Origin: Taenia hydatigena
Lineage: Eukaryota; Platyhelminthes; Cestoda; Cyclophyllidea; Taeniidae
NCBI GenBank assembly: GCA_036345935.2
Contig: JADWOT020001810.1
Coordinates: forward strand, 124,001 to 188,000
DNA: 64,000 nt
Reading direction: 5' to 3'
The notes below the pieces were generated by a model. The model did no database searches. It was not told where the DNA came from and worked only from the letters and a program-made list of their open reading frames with translations. This document shows positions 36,100 through 49,520 of this stretch, piece by piece. Within the stretch, counting starts at the first letter, position 1. Every line of letters starts with the position of its first letter. Both the position numbers and the translations under genes were made by a program.

Positions 36100-37060
36100 A
36101 TTAGACAAACGAAAATTTTTCGGGGAATTCGCACCCCCATATGCAACAGTAGGCTGTGTTTAGGGTTTAATCACAAGCGATGAAACTAGATGCTGAGAGA
36201 AAATCATGTCTACGGTGATATGGAATCGCAGCCTAAAGGCGCCTCATTAAATACCCACAGCCATTCGCTTGGTGGTAGTCGCACGATTATTTTCATATGG
36301 CCTCAACGTCACGCGCTGATTTGGGCCTAGTATTTACTAATACTAGACGCTTTTACAGTCAGCTATGCACAGAACAGCGTTAGGGGTGAAGACAGGTGAC
36401 TATTGCCCTTCTGCTTGGTTGACTTGCTAAAAATTGAGATCTCACTTCTTGCGCAGTCACTTCTTCCTTTGGTCCCATTGTAGAAGTCTTTGGCTCGATA
36501 GAGTCTATCTGCACTTGGCCGACAAGTAGAAGCAGAACAGATACAGTTAGAGGGGTGAATGTTTATACATCCGTTCCTGTTTGGCCAAGAAACCTGTACC
36601 ACAAGATCGTGTGAACGTCTCCAAGCATGTGCGACCAGCGCCAGGAATTGATGGCTGATACGTAGATGACACTTGCATTAAAAAATGCTTTAGCAGGTAA
36701 CACGTGGTGGAAGTGATGTGTTAGCGATTAAGTCAGCAGGTCTAGCGCATTAAAAGTATGCCGCAAATGAAATTGAATTCTGACGGGAAACTAGATGAAG
36801 CGTGAGAACGTACGTGGCGAAGCTTCTGATTGCTGCGGCGAAGCCGAAAGCAATTTTTGGCTCCGCAGTCGAATGAGAGATTGTAATCGGCTCAATAAAA
36901 GCATGCACCATGACTGACGGAACCGCTTTTGTTGGCGCATGTGAAGGTGGATATGCGTGGTCGACGTGTGTCAAACTAACTTCACTAAAGATTGATGGTA
37001 AGGTGATCTCATGTGTTTCAGTCATAAGAAGCGGCGATTCCATGAGTCACCCTTTTATTG
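36100..37060 (+). repeat. 3' flank of F-box/Arf-like unit with conserved block
   Basis: 36100-36360 matches, inverted, the flank at 60580-60830. 36363-37043 matches, inverted, 59920-60560, with high similarity. On the minus strand the second block reads SEVSLTHVDHAYPPSHA and KAVPSVMVHAFIEPITIS, and the 60-kb copy reads SEVSLTHVNYAYSTSHT and KAVPSVMVHVLIAPTTIS. The opposite strand also has a partly conserved reading (IVIGSIKACTMTDGTAF against IVVGAIRTWTMTDGTAF), so the coding strand, if any, is uncertain. Confidence 0.55.
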
Positions 37061-38990
37061 GAGCAAAGTGTAGGAATGTGTCAAACACTTCATACAAGCA
37101 TTTTAAAACGGTCAATTCCGTCACTCTCCTTTGCACATCCTAAACCGTTTAGTGATAGTTTGTCCAATTTATCCACAGTCATTTGCTCTGCTTTTTGTAA
37201 GGCTCTACATAAGGTTGTCGATGCAGAAATGTTGAAGAAAACCGACTAACAATATCCAGGGGAGAACACGGGCAGTTTTGTAAAGAGGAGATCATTTAGG
37301 ATGCAGCAAAGTGAAATAGGAGTAGAAGAAAGCAAAGCCTCTATGTGCATGAGATGAATAGACGGAAGCGCAATTAATGGTTGATGCAGAAATGGGTTGG
37401 TAAGTCGTGTACTGACGGGTTGGCATGGAACCAATAATCTAAGGTAGAAGCGATGCAAAGCAAATACTTGCAAGGATAGTTGGCTTCATAAAAAACGAAC
37501 AGTTGCTTATAATGGATAATAATGACTTCTGTGTAACCGTATGCTAACAGATGAGGGGGTGAAATTGTGTACAAATACAGAACAATGCATCAGAGGAAAA
37601 AAGCGGGGGTGCAAAAGAGTGCACAGATAGGTAGGATAACACTAGACGGCAAAATCATATGTTAATTTTCTTTGCCCATAATTAGGAGCCAAAAGATGCA
37701 TTACGATGGGAGGCGGTTAGTCCATGCAGCCCTTGTTAGGCAGAAATGTTAAAGGGAGAAAACAACTCCAGCTGAAAACATTGAGTTCCAAAAGTAGCAA
37801 CGATGTGCCGAATTGAGTTATATGGTCGTTTGTTCATGGAGTGAATAGAGCTGACTTGCATTGGTGGCTAAAGAATGGGTGAATGTGGTGTTGTCATGAA
37901 TTCTTTACAGCTATTTGAGGTAATTGCCACCTTCCACCGAAGTGGCAAGCAAGCGCAGTTGAGGTGTTCATGCAGATCTCATCCCTTTTTCTTCCAACAT
38001 GTCTCGATTGCCTAGTATGGAGCTGTGTAAGGCTGCGGAACCCCGTGAAGTATGAAAGAATACCTGCTAACACGGGCCAGTAGTAAAACCAGCATTCACT
38101 CTCTAAAGCATCTAAATGACGGATTAACTAGCCATAGCTTATCAAGCCTTGATTCCAAATGTGAAACAGACGAAAATAGCTACAGGTAAAACTCTAATTT
38201 TGATTGCGTTTCTGCTCAATGAAAAAATTGCTTAATGCTACACAGAACCAAATAGTAAATAGAGACCAATCGCATACACCACGATGTTTTATTGCGCATC
38301 GCATCTTAATATTTGTGCGGGAATTCGCCAAGAGGGCACATCGACGCCATCTTGTCCACATTTAGGAAAACCATAAACCATAAGCATAGTTAATGCTCAT
38401 GCTGCGAATCGTGGCAGCATGAAGCGTGTGAAAGGCAATGAATCCATCGGCACTTATTTCACTTATAGAATTGTGTGTGATCGTAAAAACCCTTCGCAGA
38501 TAGTTGCATACGGTGTGACATGCAGAACAGTCGTGCACAGTCAGTTCGATGTAAATTTTATCTTCTAACCACAATATTTTAAACATAGTTGCTAATTACA
38601 AACGAAAAGCATATCTTTGAATGATGGCAGAAGCCTCGATTTGCAAACGGGTATTAGTGATTTAAGATGCGGAGCGTTGCACATGACGTGATAGCTGGTT
38701 GATCAGCAGACACGCCATGAACGTACCACGGACTCACACGTTAAACATGGTCTTACGCCGACTTTGTGTATACAGCTGTGTCACGATTAAAGTATATCTG
38801 GTCGTGGTAGCGACTGGCTGAATGGATGGAAATAAAAGGCGCTGCAATTTATTAGGCTAATAAACTAGTCGGGATAGCTAATTATTTATCAGAAAGTCGC
38901 ATCCGCGTTTTCAGACCTTTCCACTGTTAGGCATGATCAAACTTTGAGCCGTATCTGACATCCCATTGCTTTTAACAATCCATTAGAATA
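37061..38990. other. no gene seen
   Basis: Holds the inverted copy of a 19-bp word at 38398-38416 (see 17141-17159). A minus-strand frame at 38362-38586 has a faint leucine-rich-repeat look, but too little to call. Confidence 0.35.
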
Positions 38991-38999
38991 GTTCATTTA

Positions 39000-39370
39000 T
39001 TCACCTTAGGCATGATGTATGAGCGAGTCAGTTCTGTCGATGTGATAACTCAGTCGGGGTGTAGCAAGGTACAAAACAGTAAAACTTCCCATCCTGTTGC
39101 AGATGCCACTCATTATGGAGCTCGATTTGAGTGTACTCCCAACTGAGCAGAACCTTTGGTTTCATTGATCTGAGCTGTGTAGCAATAGCAAAATCCTAGA
39201 AATTTAATTATTTTAGGACAAGGTTGTTAAACTTTGATGCTACGGTGTAAGGCCGCTGTTCTGCTAATGCCGTGATACCTATGGTGTTTCAATGTACCTT
39301 GTAGGCGAGAGGAGGAAAGAAACACAAGCCAAGTTCTGCAGAATTAAATCAATTCTCTACGGAATGTATT
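39000..39370 (+). repeat. dispersed repeat R5, copy a
   Basis: Direct match to 58690-59100: GGTACAAAACAGTAAA against GACACAAAACAGCATAAA, CTTGTAGGCGAGAG against CCTGTAGGCGAGAG, and AATTAAATCAATTCTC against GAGCGATTCAATTTTC. No open frame is shared. Confidence 0.5.
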
Positions 39371-40214
39371 ATAAAATAAAATAAAGGTATCCCAGAACAT
39401 TATATCTCCTCATACATGGTTGGTAACAGGGATACGTAGAAGGAAGAATTCGCTACAAGTGCATTATTTCCTCTTGACAGACACCTCCTTCATTTATGTG
39501 GCAAGAAGGCATGTAAACGTCTAGGCAGGGCTACACCTCCATTGATTTATAGTTAGACACTACCCAAACCCACCTAATCACTAAGCAGCGGAAAAGTAAT
39601 AAAAACTAACAGAAGGTGAATCGGATATGCATCTAAATGGCCGATCGGGTTCTTTTCATCCATTAGATCTTTAAACAGCCTGCTTAACATTTGGTCCAAA
39701 GGTGTACGCGGTGAGCTATTATTGGCATAACAACGAAGGCGTAGCATTGAGGAGAGATGCTACTAAAAGCTAGTTAGTAAATGAAACACCCTAGTGCAGA
39801 TGACGGAAAATAGTGGTAGCAAATGAAAAAATCAGAAGGGTTTTGAGTAGGTAATGTGCAATTGTTGACGATGATTGGGTTACTTTACTGGCAGATAAAC
39901 CTGAGAAAAGAATTGTGGACAAGGCACTTGGAGGCAACGGGCTCGAAGTGTGTGGACGTATGCCACCGTGTATCGGTTCTTACCTTGCATTTTTGTATGG
40001 TGAGTATCGATGTAGCTCGGTCTATGAGCTGTATTGTTCGGCTAATCCTACAGGGGCCCAGAAAGGAAAGAAAGTAGGAGGTGGTAGCTCAGCTGTGTCT
40101 GTAGGCTCACTGTCCGATGGCGACGATGAATGTCTGAATCGCTGTCGCGCATTGCCTTGCAAGTAGCTGTCCTGGGCCAATAAGAGAAGGAGAGAAACAA
40201 AGCTCTATCATGAA
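39371..40214. other. no gene seen
   Basis: A plus-strand frame at 39915-40166 is cysteine-rich and contains a good donor-like ATG|GTGAGTATCG near 39999. There is no partner exon and I do not call it. Confidence 0.3.
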
Positions 40215-40690
40215 ATGCACTAATCGTTATGCTGCATAACCGGAGACTTTGGCCACGTCATGGCAACCGATAGAAAAGGTTGCCGACAGACCAGACATGC
40301 ATAACAATCCCGTACACTCGGTTACAAAATGTTCGGAAATTCGAGGTAATTTTATTTGGTTGCCGTGTTCTATAAGAACAGGCAACTGCATCATTACGTT
40401 GCAACGTGCTGGTCGTTTACTGTAAAGCAGTGCACTGGTTTAGTCTGTAGCATGGAGAACCATTATTACCATGTCTTGGTATGAAGTCTGCACCCAGAAC
40501 ACTGTTCCACATGAAATGCTAGGTCGCACAATTACTAATGAAAGCGGCAATGCCGTCTACTCATTCTTCCATTCTGGAGCACAGATATCCGTGTTCTCAC
40601 CAGTGGCGAAGTGAGCAACACTTTAATTTTATCGACCAATCTATGAATCAACATCTTATCTAGATAACTGACAGTTTCCGCACAACAGAT
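40215..40690 (-). repeat. orphan flank of an F-box/Arf-like unit
   Basis: 40480-40690 aligns with 19610-19770 and its continuation near 20230-20300 (GACCAATC...TTATCTAGATAACTGA against GGTCGGGC...TTGTCTAAGTAACTGA). The gene body expected to the right is not recognisable. Confidence 0.45.
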
Positions 40691-43600
40691 GGCCTAGTCG
40701 ATCCATTGATCGGTGCACTGACTCATGCGGTTTGATGAGGAGAGCATCTGACGACCTACGCACTCGACCCCATTAGGAACTTCAGCATCGCCGCCCTTTT
40801 CTAATGGATAGAAATCGCACGCTTTGATGAATAAGAGATTATGGAAATGCTGCTGAGAAGGCATGCACCTACAACGACACAGGCACCATCTGATCAATAA
40901 TAGCAGCAGCTTACAGCATTTCATCCACTGTCGATGCACTCCGGTCTTAGTTGTATGAGATTCTTTTCAGAGTTGGAAAGATGGATCTGATGAAATGATT
41001 GCAGGCGTTACACTTCCCGTACTACTTCTTATCTCAAGTTGTGCTGAAGTAGGCTTGCATACAATAGAAGACTCATATTTTCTCAAGCTATTGCCTTCTT
41101 GTGTAGGGATGCGTGCTTCTGACAAATTTGACGCCAAGTTGAGCACAGCTGGCCTTCGGAGGTTATTGATTTCGTTCCAAAGCACAAACGTCGACAGGCA
41201 ATTAACAAAGATTTTCAAAAGGGTAACGAGAAATTTGTTATGTTGGAGGAGACAAGAGCACTACCGCCTGTTTGCAATCCAGGTACAGACAAATCGGCCC
41301 AACCTAAGCAATAAATCATTGCGATGTTGCAAAAAGAATGAATACACGAGTGACGAGCGAATTACAAATGTATTGATCTCCTTGTTGAGGTCATCACTTC
41401 TCAGACTTTTATTGAATAAAACACACTTGGAGGGGTAAAAGGGATATGGCACTGCAACGGGGTAATCGTCCCATTCTAAAGACATCCAGTGAACACTTCT
41501 GCTGCGTCAGTCGATATGATTGCACTTTCTAACCAATCAGAAATTAAAATACTGCTCTCTTCTTTCCATCACAAACTCATGCTCTTCCTCTGTCACGATG
41601 AATGGCCATCCAGAACGGTGGGACATGGGTCGCCGATTAGTTAGACGCTGGGCGGGATGAATAGTCAAGGGAGAGAGGAAAACTCAGCTTCCGACCAATT
41701 GTCAGTGGAGTTCATGTGAGCTGTATCAGGTTCAAAACCGACCACTGATTGAGCAGTTTTAAATTCAAGTCGAGCTCACCGTGAGCTCGGCTACCCCATG
41801 CATTCTGTATGTGCTCAATTAGCAGCGACTCAAACGCACAAACTGCCTATTTTGAAGTCACAACACATTCGATTGGATGGTGTAATGCCTTCATATTCTT
41901 GATGCAAGCCTCAATTTTCGATGTGTAGCCATCACAATGTAACTCGATGTAACAGATTTGCAAGCATAGTCCGTACCTCCGTTTTACATTTCATCTCGGA
42001 ATCTCATTTAAATGCTAACGTTGTCGCTTGGAAGGCGCAAATATCTTATGCTAGCAAAAAGTCAACCAGAACACAAATTTGCCTAATTCTTACAGACATT
42101 TTATCCTACGGCGATGAATGCGGCGGTCAAAATGAATCAATTTTCACTTGATTAGTGTACGTTTGTCACCAAATTAAAGGATATTAAATCATTTTGATAG
42201 CCTTATTTGTCATCCTAGAAGGAAATACCTACGAGAATTGGCCAAATTTGTGCTCTGGTTGACTTTCTGCTAGTATTGTGCAATCCCCAGTCAGGGCTGA
42301 TTAGGCCCCTTATCCCTACTGAGGGGAAACTAATACTTTCTGAGAGAAAAAATGATGAAACTTTTAAATCAACCTCACATATATCAGTCCGCATATCCGA
42401 CAGGCTACTATCGCATCCACAAGTTGAGGCTTTGATTTTGCTCTCCGAATCCTAGGCTGGGCAAAAAGACCAGCTTGGCAAATGTGTCGATTTTATTAAT
42501 TACACAGAAGTCTTCATAGAAGTGCGATGGGGCAAAAACACATCGGAAACAGCGGTCACCTGTTTAATCTAAAACATTTCTGCTAATACTTCGCTACAAG
42601 GGTCGGCGTGCAACAAAAGGCATTATGCTATGCAGGACTTCTTGAATACTCTTATTTTTTATACTTTATGGATCAAAATTGGTGTTTCTTCGGGACTCGT
42701 TGATTATAGAGAGCGGATGCCACTTCGTTAAGTTCACCCTGACTGGACATCGTCTTGTTTTAGCAACTAAAGAGAGTAAGGAAGGCTTAAGCGACATCAT
42801 GCCTCATCCTTAAAAGCTGTCGCGATAACCTACTGCACTTCTGTTGTCAGTACCTACTTCCTCCTCCTCATTTGCCCTCATGCCTGACAAACCTCTCAAG
42901 AGGCTTTTGATAGGCCACAAATTGAACCAAATTTATCAGACCCATTAAGGTCACTAGCGACACATTGATAATTTAAGTTAGAATTGGAAACGAATACATA
43001 CCCCAAAGTTCATATTTAGTAAGTCCATGGAGATCAGAACTATGAAAGCGTCTTTGATCATAGTTCACACGAAGTTGGCCTCCACATGAAGTGAATTTTG
43101 ATACAAATGAAAATCGGACATCATACTGCTAAAAACAAAAGATGTCTGTCTTGAGCATCCCAAATTCCGTCTAGTAGACAGGCATTATGCTAAGATAGGG
43201 GAATCAACCAAAGTAAACTAGGATAGCAACAAATCAGTAGAAATAGATGAGAAGACAAAAAAAGGGGAGCTTAAATGCCAACCACCACCCAGCATGCTTA
43301 GGTCAAATAAAGCTGTGGAACATGGTTCACCAGCTCGCGGGTAGATGATTACGACGAGGGGTGATACCATCAATCTGCTTGCTTACAAGATGCATCAAAG
43401 TTGAAGAAGTCGCAAAAATTAGATTATGGGAAGGGAGATTAACCAACGGCTCGCCGTAACAAAAATGCCCGTTGAAACTTCCTTAACTCCACCATCACCG
43501 AGAAAGTCAGAAAAGACAAATGGGAGTATCTACCTCTTTACTTGCCTTTACTTTATGAAAAGGGGCCAACCTTGGCTTAAAATGCTCGTCAATTTGTAAC

Positions 43601-44799
43601 AAAATGTCACTGTTTATTTTTCAAACACCATGCAGAAAACGCGTCATTCACTAACTGATTTGCACTTTGAAATCCCTGCTTTATTCTCGGGAGATCACAT
43701 CGAATCCAAATCTCTTTTGTCTGCTTAAGATAAATAGGATGCTAAGATATTTACAGGAGATACCTGGAAGCATCAGCCATTCACACTGTAGTGTTTGTTG
43801 AAATGCTTGGTCGCAGAAGCATGACCTCTCCTTTCTCTATGCCTACACCTATTTCAAAACAATCAATCTACATTTTAATCATAGTTTCGGAGTCATGGTA
43901 TGGATATCAAAATGGCAGGTGACTTGTGACGGAATATTTCACAAGAAGACTTTTGACTTCAGCTAGGCGCTGAGATATCCAGTGTGCCTTACACCATGCG
44001 CTTGTTTTGATGAGCTGCGGTGTTTCAGACCAAACTAAGTGATTACACAGTTCACCGCAGTGTGGGTGTTGATGCAGCCAGGTTCCCATAAGCAGACTGA
44101 AAGACTATCCATCTGCAGAGTCAAAGTTTGACAAGTATGAGTTCGTGAGCTCAATCCGCCCAGTAGTAAGTTGATCACCATTGTCTATTCCCAGCTCTTC
44201 AATTTGTATGTAATTTCACACAGTGAATATTGAGAAAGTCATTGAAAAAAGAAGAAACAGTGTGACATATAAGATTACCGCTCTACTTTTGTTAGCTTGT
44301 CGTTTAATTTTCTTTCAATTGCCCTAAAACGACTATTTTAGCCAACAAAAGAGCAAGCCTCACTATATTGGATTAGCATTCTCGTGTTTCGTTCAAAGAT
44401 TGAGGGAGGGGTTCTGATTGGCAATGATGAATGGAGGCCAATGGTGACGCTACGATCACGCTCAAGCGACCCTTCTGCCACAAAAACAAAATATTAACGG
44501 TCTTTTATAAATTGTGATCACAAATTTTGACGCAGACGCCAAGTAGGCGTTGACACCAACCCAGATTTACCAATTAGTATTAAATAAAGTTATGTTCAGA
44601 TTGTCGCATGTGGGTTTTGGCAGAGAGCTAAAAGTGGAGCCACCAAACCAGTAGAATTCCAGTTTGAATAAAGAAAGGAGTAGAAAGTTAATAGAGGTAA
44701 TACTTTTGGCTATTTACAGAGGCCACAGTCTGTCGGACATTAACAACGCAAAAAATAAAGGGCATGTACTCAATGGTCGAGGACTAAATAAAAATCAGT
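40691..44799. other. no gene seen
   Basis: The longest frame (40995-41438, 147 codons, plus) begins soon after the orphan flank. It has no splice context, no recognised domain and an equally open opposite strand, so I do not call it. No repeat copy was recognised. Confidence 0.35.
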
Positions 44800-45035
44800 C
44801 TTCTGCGACAACTTGAAGATGCAAGAATCATGTCGTCTCTAATCGTCTTCATTGCGATCGAAGTAACACGAATGTCTGCATTAATATACATAGGTACCCA
44901 CATTATCCATCAATCATCAGTTAGTCATAAATCTCGGCTGTCCCAATGGTTTGATGGTCCAAATGTTTGTGGTTTTTGCAGTTGCTGTAAACTATTAGAA
45001 TGTGTTCAGTAACTGCATTCCAGTGCTACAGATTT
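44800..45035 (+). repeat. dispersed repeat R1, copy b
   Basis: Direct copy of 7620-7890 with only scattered substitutions and small indels. The most similar part is 44880-45030. Confidence 0.65.
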
Positions 45036-48000
45036 CACCTTCGCCTCAATTTCTTGTTCTGTGTCATGTTTTTAAACATCTTAATAATCGCGCGCATTTT
45101 TTGTCGAATTTCTTTTTGCAGACACTTTTTAATCCACCACCATGATGCCCGTGGTCTCAAAACTGTCACAAGTGCAAATTGAAAATGCCGTATTGAAGAA
45201 GGGTGTGGATGCTTGCGCCGTACTCTAGACAGATTTTCCACATGGCATTATAACCCATCGAATTTATGTGCCTGCAGAACTGCTGCCTGCCAGTCCTATC
45301 AGAGTGGCTGTCACTACTGATTGCCTCGACGATAAGCGTGCTGATTGAGCCACTGAATGCGATGCAGATGGTGGCGATGACTAAGCAATGCGCTTTGCAA
45401 TGCCCTCGTCCCAAGTTCTCTAGTCTATCAACCAGATCAAGCCTCAGAACATTCTCAGTGCTCCCAGTTCAGATGCTGCTAACGTGAGCAATCTTCCGCA
45501 CTGAGTACTTGTGGGTTCCTTACATTCTTGCTTTTGAAAAGTTATCCACGTTACAAGCGGGTTTCCATGCTCTTTGCTTGCCTTTGCTTACTATTGATAC
45601 ATAATGCCGTTCAATTTCACTGCAGTGGATCACTAAGGCGACCCCTCTACCAGGCATAATGCAGTAAATTAATCGGTAAAAGATTTCGAATTCAATTACA
45701 TGAGGTGACATGGTTAGCATTCGGAGTCGCAACATATATCACATGGGCTATACAATCGAAGAAGAACAAAGGATTTTATTTTTGTGTGATTTCTATAACA
45801 TATTTTAAATACCTACAAGATATTTACCAATCTCCTGCAAGGAATACGGAAATCATGCGATTGAATCTCTGCGGTTTCTTCCACGCATTTCCCATCCATG
45901 GATTGACATAATTAGCAACTGCTAGAGACTGAAACCACTAGCAATCTTACTGAAGATGCCTCCAAAATGGGTGCATTTGTCCTTTTGCGTGTACGCAGAA
46001 ATTAGGAGATTAGGTAAGGCCAATCTCATTATCTCTCTGATCGGCACAGGGCCTAGTGTCGTTGCTGAGTCTGAAAGAAGCCATTATGGAGGCGGATGAA
46101 GCCATGTTTTGCGGCACGGCTTAACCTTCTTCCATGATTGCATCATCCACTTTGCCAGTAATGGAGCCTTCTACGGCTTCGACCTCCCGCCCAGCCATCC
46201 TGTCACCCACCCACCCCAACTTCTCCCTCATTGACGCCCAGTTTGCACTGAACTCAACGAGATTGCCAGCTGTATCCACGATCTCAAATCGGCCGGGCTA
46301 AGCCAGTTCCAACAACATCATACCATCACATCACATCATATCAGCCTACAGCTCAATCTAATTTCAAAGATCTCCATAACTCTCATAACAGACCTGTGTC
46401 ATGTCTTTTGTCAGAGTAGCTTGTAAAATTTGTTGGTTTGACGTTCTAATGATGATTTATTTGGCTAAATACATTGTGAAACCCAAGCGATACGTTTAAA
46501 TTGATGGATTGATGCATTATAAAAATTGGGATGCTAGCAGAGTATGAGACCGGTGGTATAGCTTTGCTTAGGCATTTGTTTGAAAAGTTGTGATGTGGAT
46601 CGGTTGTGTAAATAATGGCTTAATAGAGTTTGTGCGCGGCCAAAATTTGGAGGCCTGTGTGGAAAAATGCAAAGCGTACATGCAAGTGTGCAGCTGATGT
46701 TTGGCGTACACATTTGTGAAAATTTGTTGCACAACATCTAAGGCAGTAGAGGGCCATGGTGGAACTTTTTTAAAGGTTCTACACTGAGGCGGTATCAAAC
46801 CATCAAGCGCAAGCTTAAGGCTGCCTTAAAATGGCTGACGAAAAGAGTGAGCCTTAGTGATCGACTACAAAGAAATGGTTGAATATCTGGAAGAACCGAT
46901 AACCACGAAGAGCGAATGAATTAAATAAATGGACACAATGGAAGTGTTGATGATCTCAGCTGACTCACAAGTTAGGATCAACGTCTCATGAACAAGTTGT
47001 TAAAGATCATGGATGAGGATGGTCACGTGACAGATTCTACAGTCCTATGGTATGTAGACGGTACTAAAAGGTAGAAAAGCAGCTTTGGTAGCGTTGGACC
47101 ACAGCCCAACAAATGCTATTAAAATTAAACAAAAATTTAAACAATGCTCTAATTAGCCCTATTCTAATGTTTTAGCAAGCAAAATATTGCGTCTTGAGCA
47201 GCCCATCAGCCTTAAAATGGTGATGGAATGGGTGCGAAATAAAAGGGGAGGAGAGAGTAGAAGTGAGCAAGATCGCCTTTTTCAGTACCACGTATTAGGT
47301 CCTTATCCGTCAGTAGTTCTTTAGTAATGCTAAGCTTGAACCTCTCTCCCAAGTACCCAATTAGGACAAATAACCACGAATTTTACCGATTTGGGAAAAG
47401 CAGAAATAAATGCTGCAATCTTAGCGTTCCGAAAAGAATCCAACTGGCGGGAATAAAACGCGATATTTCCGTTACACTTTTAGGGTTTTAAAACTTAGAT
47501 GTGGACTAGATGTGTCTGGAGGGTGCTCTTCTTGGCTAGTTTTCATCTCAGGTCTTTTATCTCACACCAATGACGGACAAAGAAAGTTGAGTAAAATAAT
47601 ATATCTTACTTACTTACCTCTGACATGGCTACTTGTCAATGACTCGCTGGTGCACCCTGCCTCCAATACCTGTACCGCATATATGCGACATCCTAGCATC
47701 TTACATTTGTCGGACAATACGCACCCAACCATCAACACAAACGACTAAGAACAAAGACCAGCAGGGTTAGCCTTAAATGGTGAGTCCTTACTATCCTACT
47801 AGATACTTGAAGCTACGACTTCGCCCGCCTAAATGCAGCCACTGAACCATTTTGACTGCGGAAGTGGTAATAAATTTCTCTTCCAAGAAGAACACACAAC
47901 AATAGCCAACTATTCTAAATTCGATCCCGTGAATCACATTAAAGCTTTGGAGCCACAATCTCTCATCGATGTCTTGCAGTCAACGACTCCACGGCAATTC

Positions 48001-49480
48001 ACCACTGTTCCCTATGAGACCGAAAATTAGGTCTATATTGCATGAAAGCACAGACCCAGTACCACACATGTGTCGACATCGAATTTATTCCAGCTGGTGG
48101 CAATTCAAAGACTGCTAATCTATCTGCAAATTCTAAAACTATAAGTTTTAAGTCCTGAGCTAAATGTTTAAAAATTGTTCTATTCAAAAAATCTGCGCGC
48201 GCTTGCTTCCATGCGTTTTTTGCTGATCTCGCCACAAATCACTGGTTAGGGCATAACAAATAGCCTTGAAATATGCCTAGTTGCGTGTTTCAAAGGCTGG
48301 GCTATGGCTTGGAAGCTGTCGTCACGATTTGTACCAAAGCGTATGGATGCTTGAGTGCCTGTTATGAAAACACTTTAATTTGTTTAATGCATGTACATCT
48401 AGAAGTAACAATCAGCGTGGGATTGTCACTGACGATTCCTGGGCTTGTTGGGTTTATGATTTCTGTACTGTCTATTATGATATGCTTTAATCATACTATC
48501 CATTTTAATCAAACGCCAATATCAGCTGTCTGTTTAGCCTGACTTCAGTGGTTTTAAATTAGGCCGAGAGGTTGGGGACAGAATTTATCATATCCTTTAC
48601 CGGTTTTCAATGCTGGAAATAATGAATCTTGCTACTTAAGGGTAGTTAAACCATTTTGGATAAATCGGAGTTAACGCATGGGCTACTATGGCATTTGCCC
48701 AGGAAAACCACACAACAGGCTTTACTATCATTGGTTTATGCAACAAATGCATAAAACAAAGGAAAAACCCATTCAAAAGTGCTGCTAAGCATTGATTTTT
48801 CCTGGTGACGACCTTTAATTAAAGACACCATTGCTTAAATCATGCAGGAATCATTCCAGAACAATGCAAATCGGTCCATGTAGATCGGCTTGCGCGACGT
48901 CAAGAGGCACTGTACATGGTGTAATAAGTAATCTTATGGTAAATTTGACCAGTCGTAGCAATCAAAGGACGGATATCGCAAATGCATCACACACCTTAGG
49001 CGTTTCACACTCCCTTATTATGATAGAGAATCTTCATTAAATTCTTGTAGAGGAGTCGAGGAACGTGAGGCCTAGTACATGCTCATGGATAATTGAAGCA
49101 CACGTCAACGGCTAGGTAAGCAGCATTCAGGTTCCGCTAATCTCATGGCTGAGCAGACATCATCGAAACAATGATTACTGTTAGAAAACGTGGATAGTTT
49201 GTGCATCTACTTTAATTCCACTTAAATTGGGAGACCTTGACCCGGTCACTCTCTCGGATCGAAGGCGTCAAGAATGATAACACCTCTTAGCGTAATTGAT
49301 GCATTTTCTGGCAATATTTTTCAGAGTTACTTAGACAAAACTCACTTGATGCAAAATAAGGTAACGTCAATCACGATGCATGCATACATTGCTAGCAAAG
49401 ATTACAGGAAGTAGGCAGTAAGTAATAGGGAAGCAAATTAATCAAGCAAGCAAGCTATCAAGTTTTGTACCACTCTTATT
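45036..49480. other. no supported gene; GC-rich patch near 46080-46345
   Basis: A locally GC-richer stretch at 46080-46310 is followed by a short ATCAC-type tandem (46315-46345). It looks like inserted DNA but has no recognised reading. A minus-strand frame at 47999-48235 (HLAQDLKLIVLEFADRLAVF) looks protein-like but lacks splice support. Confidence 0.3.
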
Positions 49481-49520
49481 TACTCAAGAGCGTATTGAAG
49501 AAAAATTCATGTTCTCATAC

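Noticed and set aside
38362..38586. Minus-strand frame with a leucine-rich-repeat-like stretch (LRRVFTITHNSISEISADGF)
   Set aside because: One partial repeat only, no flanking repeats, and it contains the shared 19-bp word. Most likely chance.
40995..41438. 147-codon plus-strand frame, the second longest unexplained frame
   Set aside because: The opposite strand is also largely open, there is no splice context, and the translation shows no recognisable pattern.
43907..44089. Minus-strand frame with several Trp and His residues
   Set aside because: I considered it as a GTPase-like C-terminus, but no ordered match to the family was found.
47999..48235. Minus-strand frame with a faint F-box look (HLAQDLKLIVLEFADRLAVF)
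   Set aside because: It lacks the conserved C-x-x-W end of an F-box, has no similarity to the local family and no splice sites.
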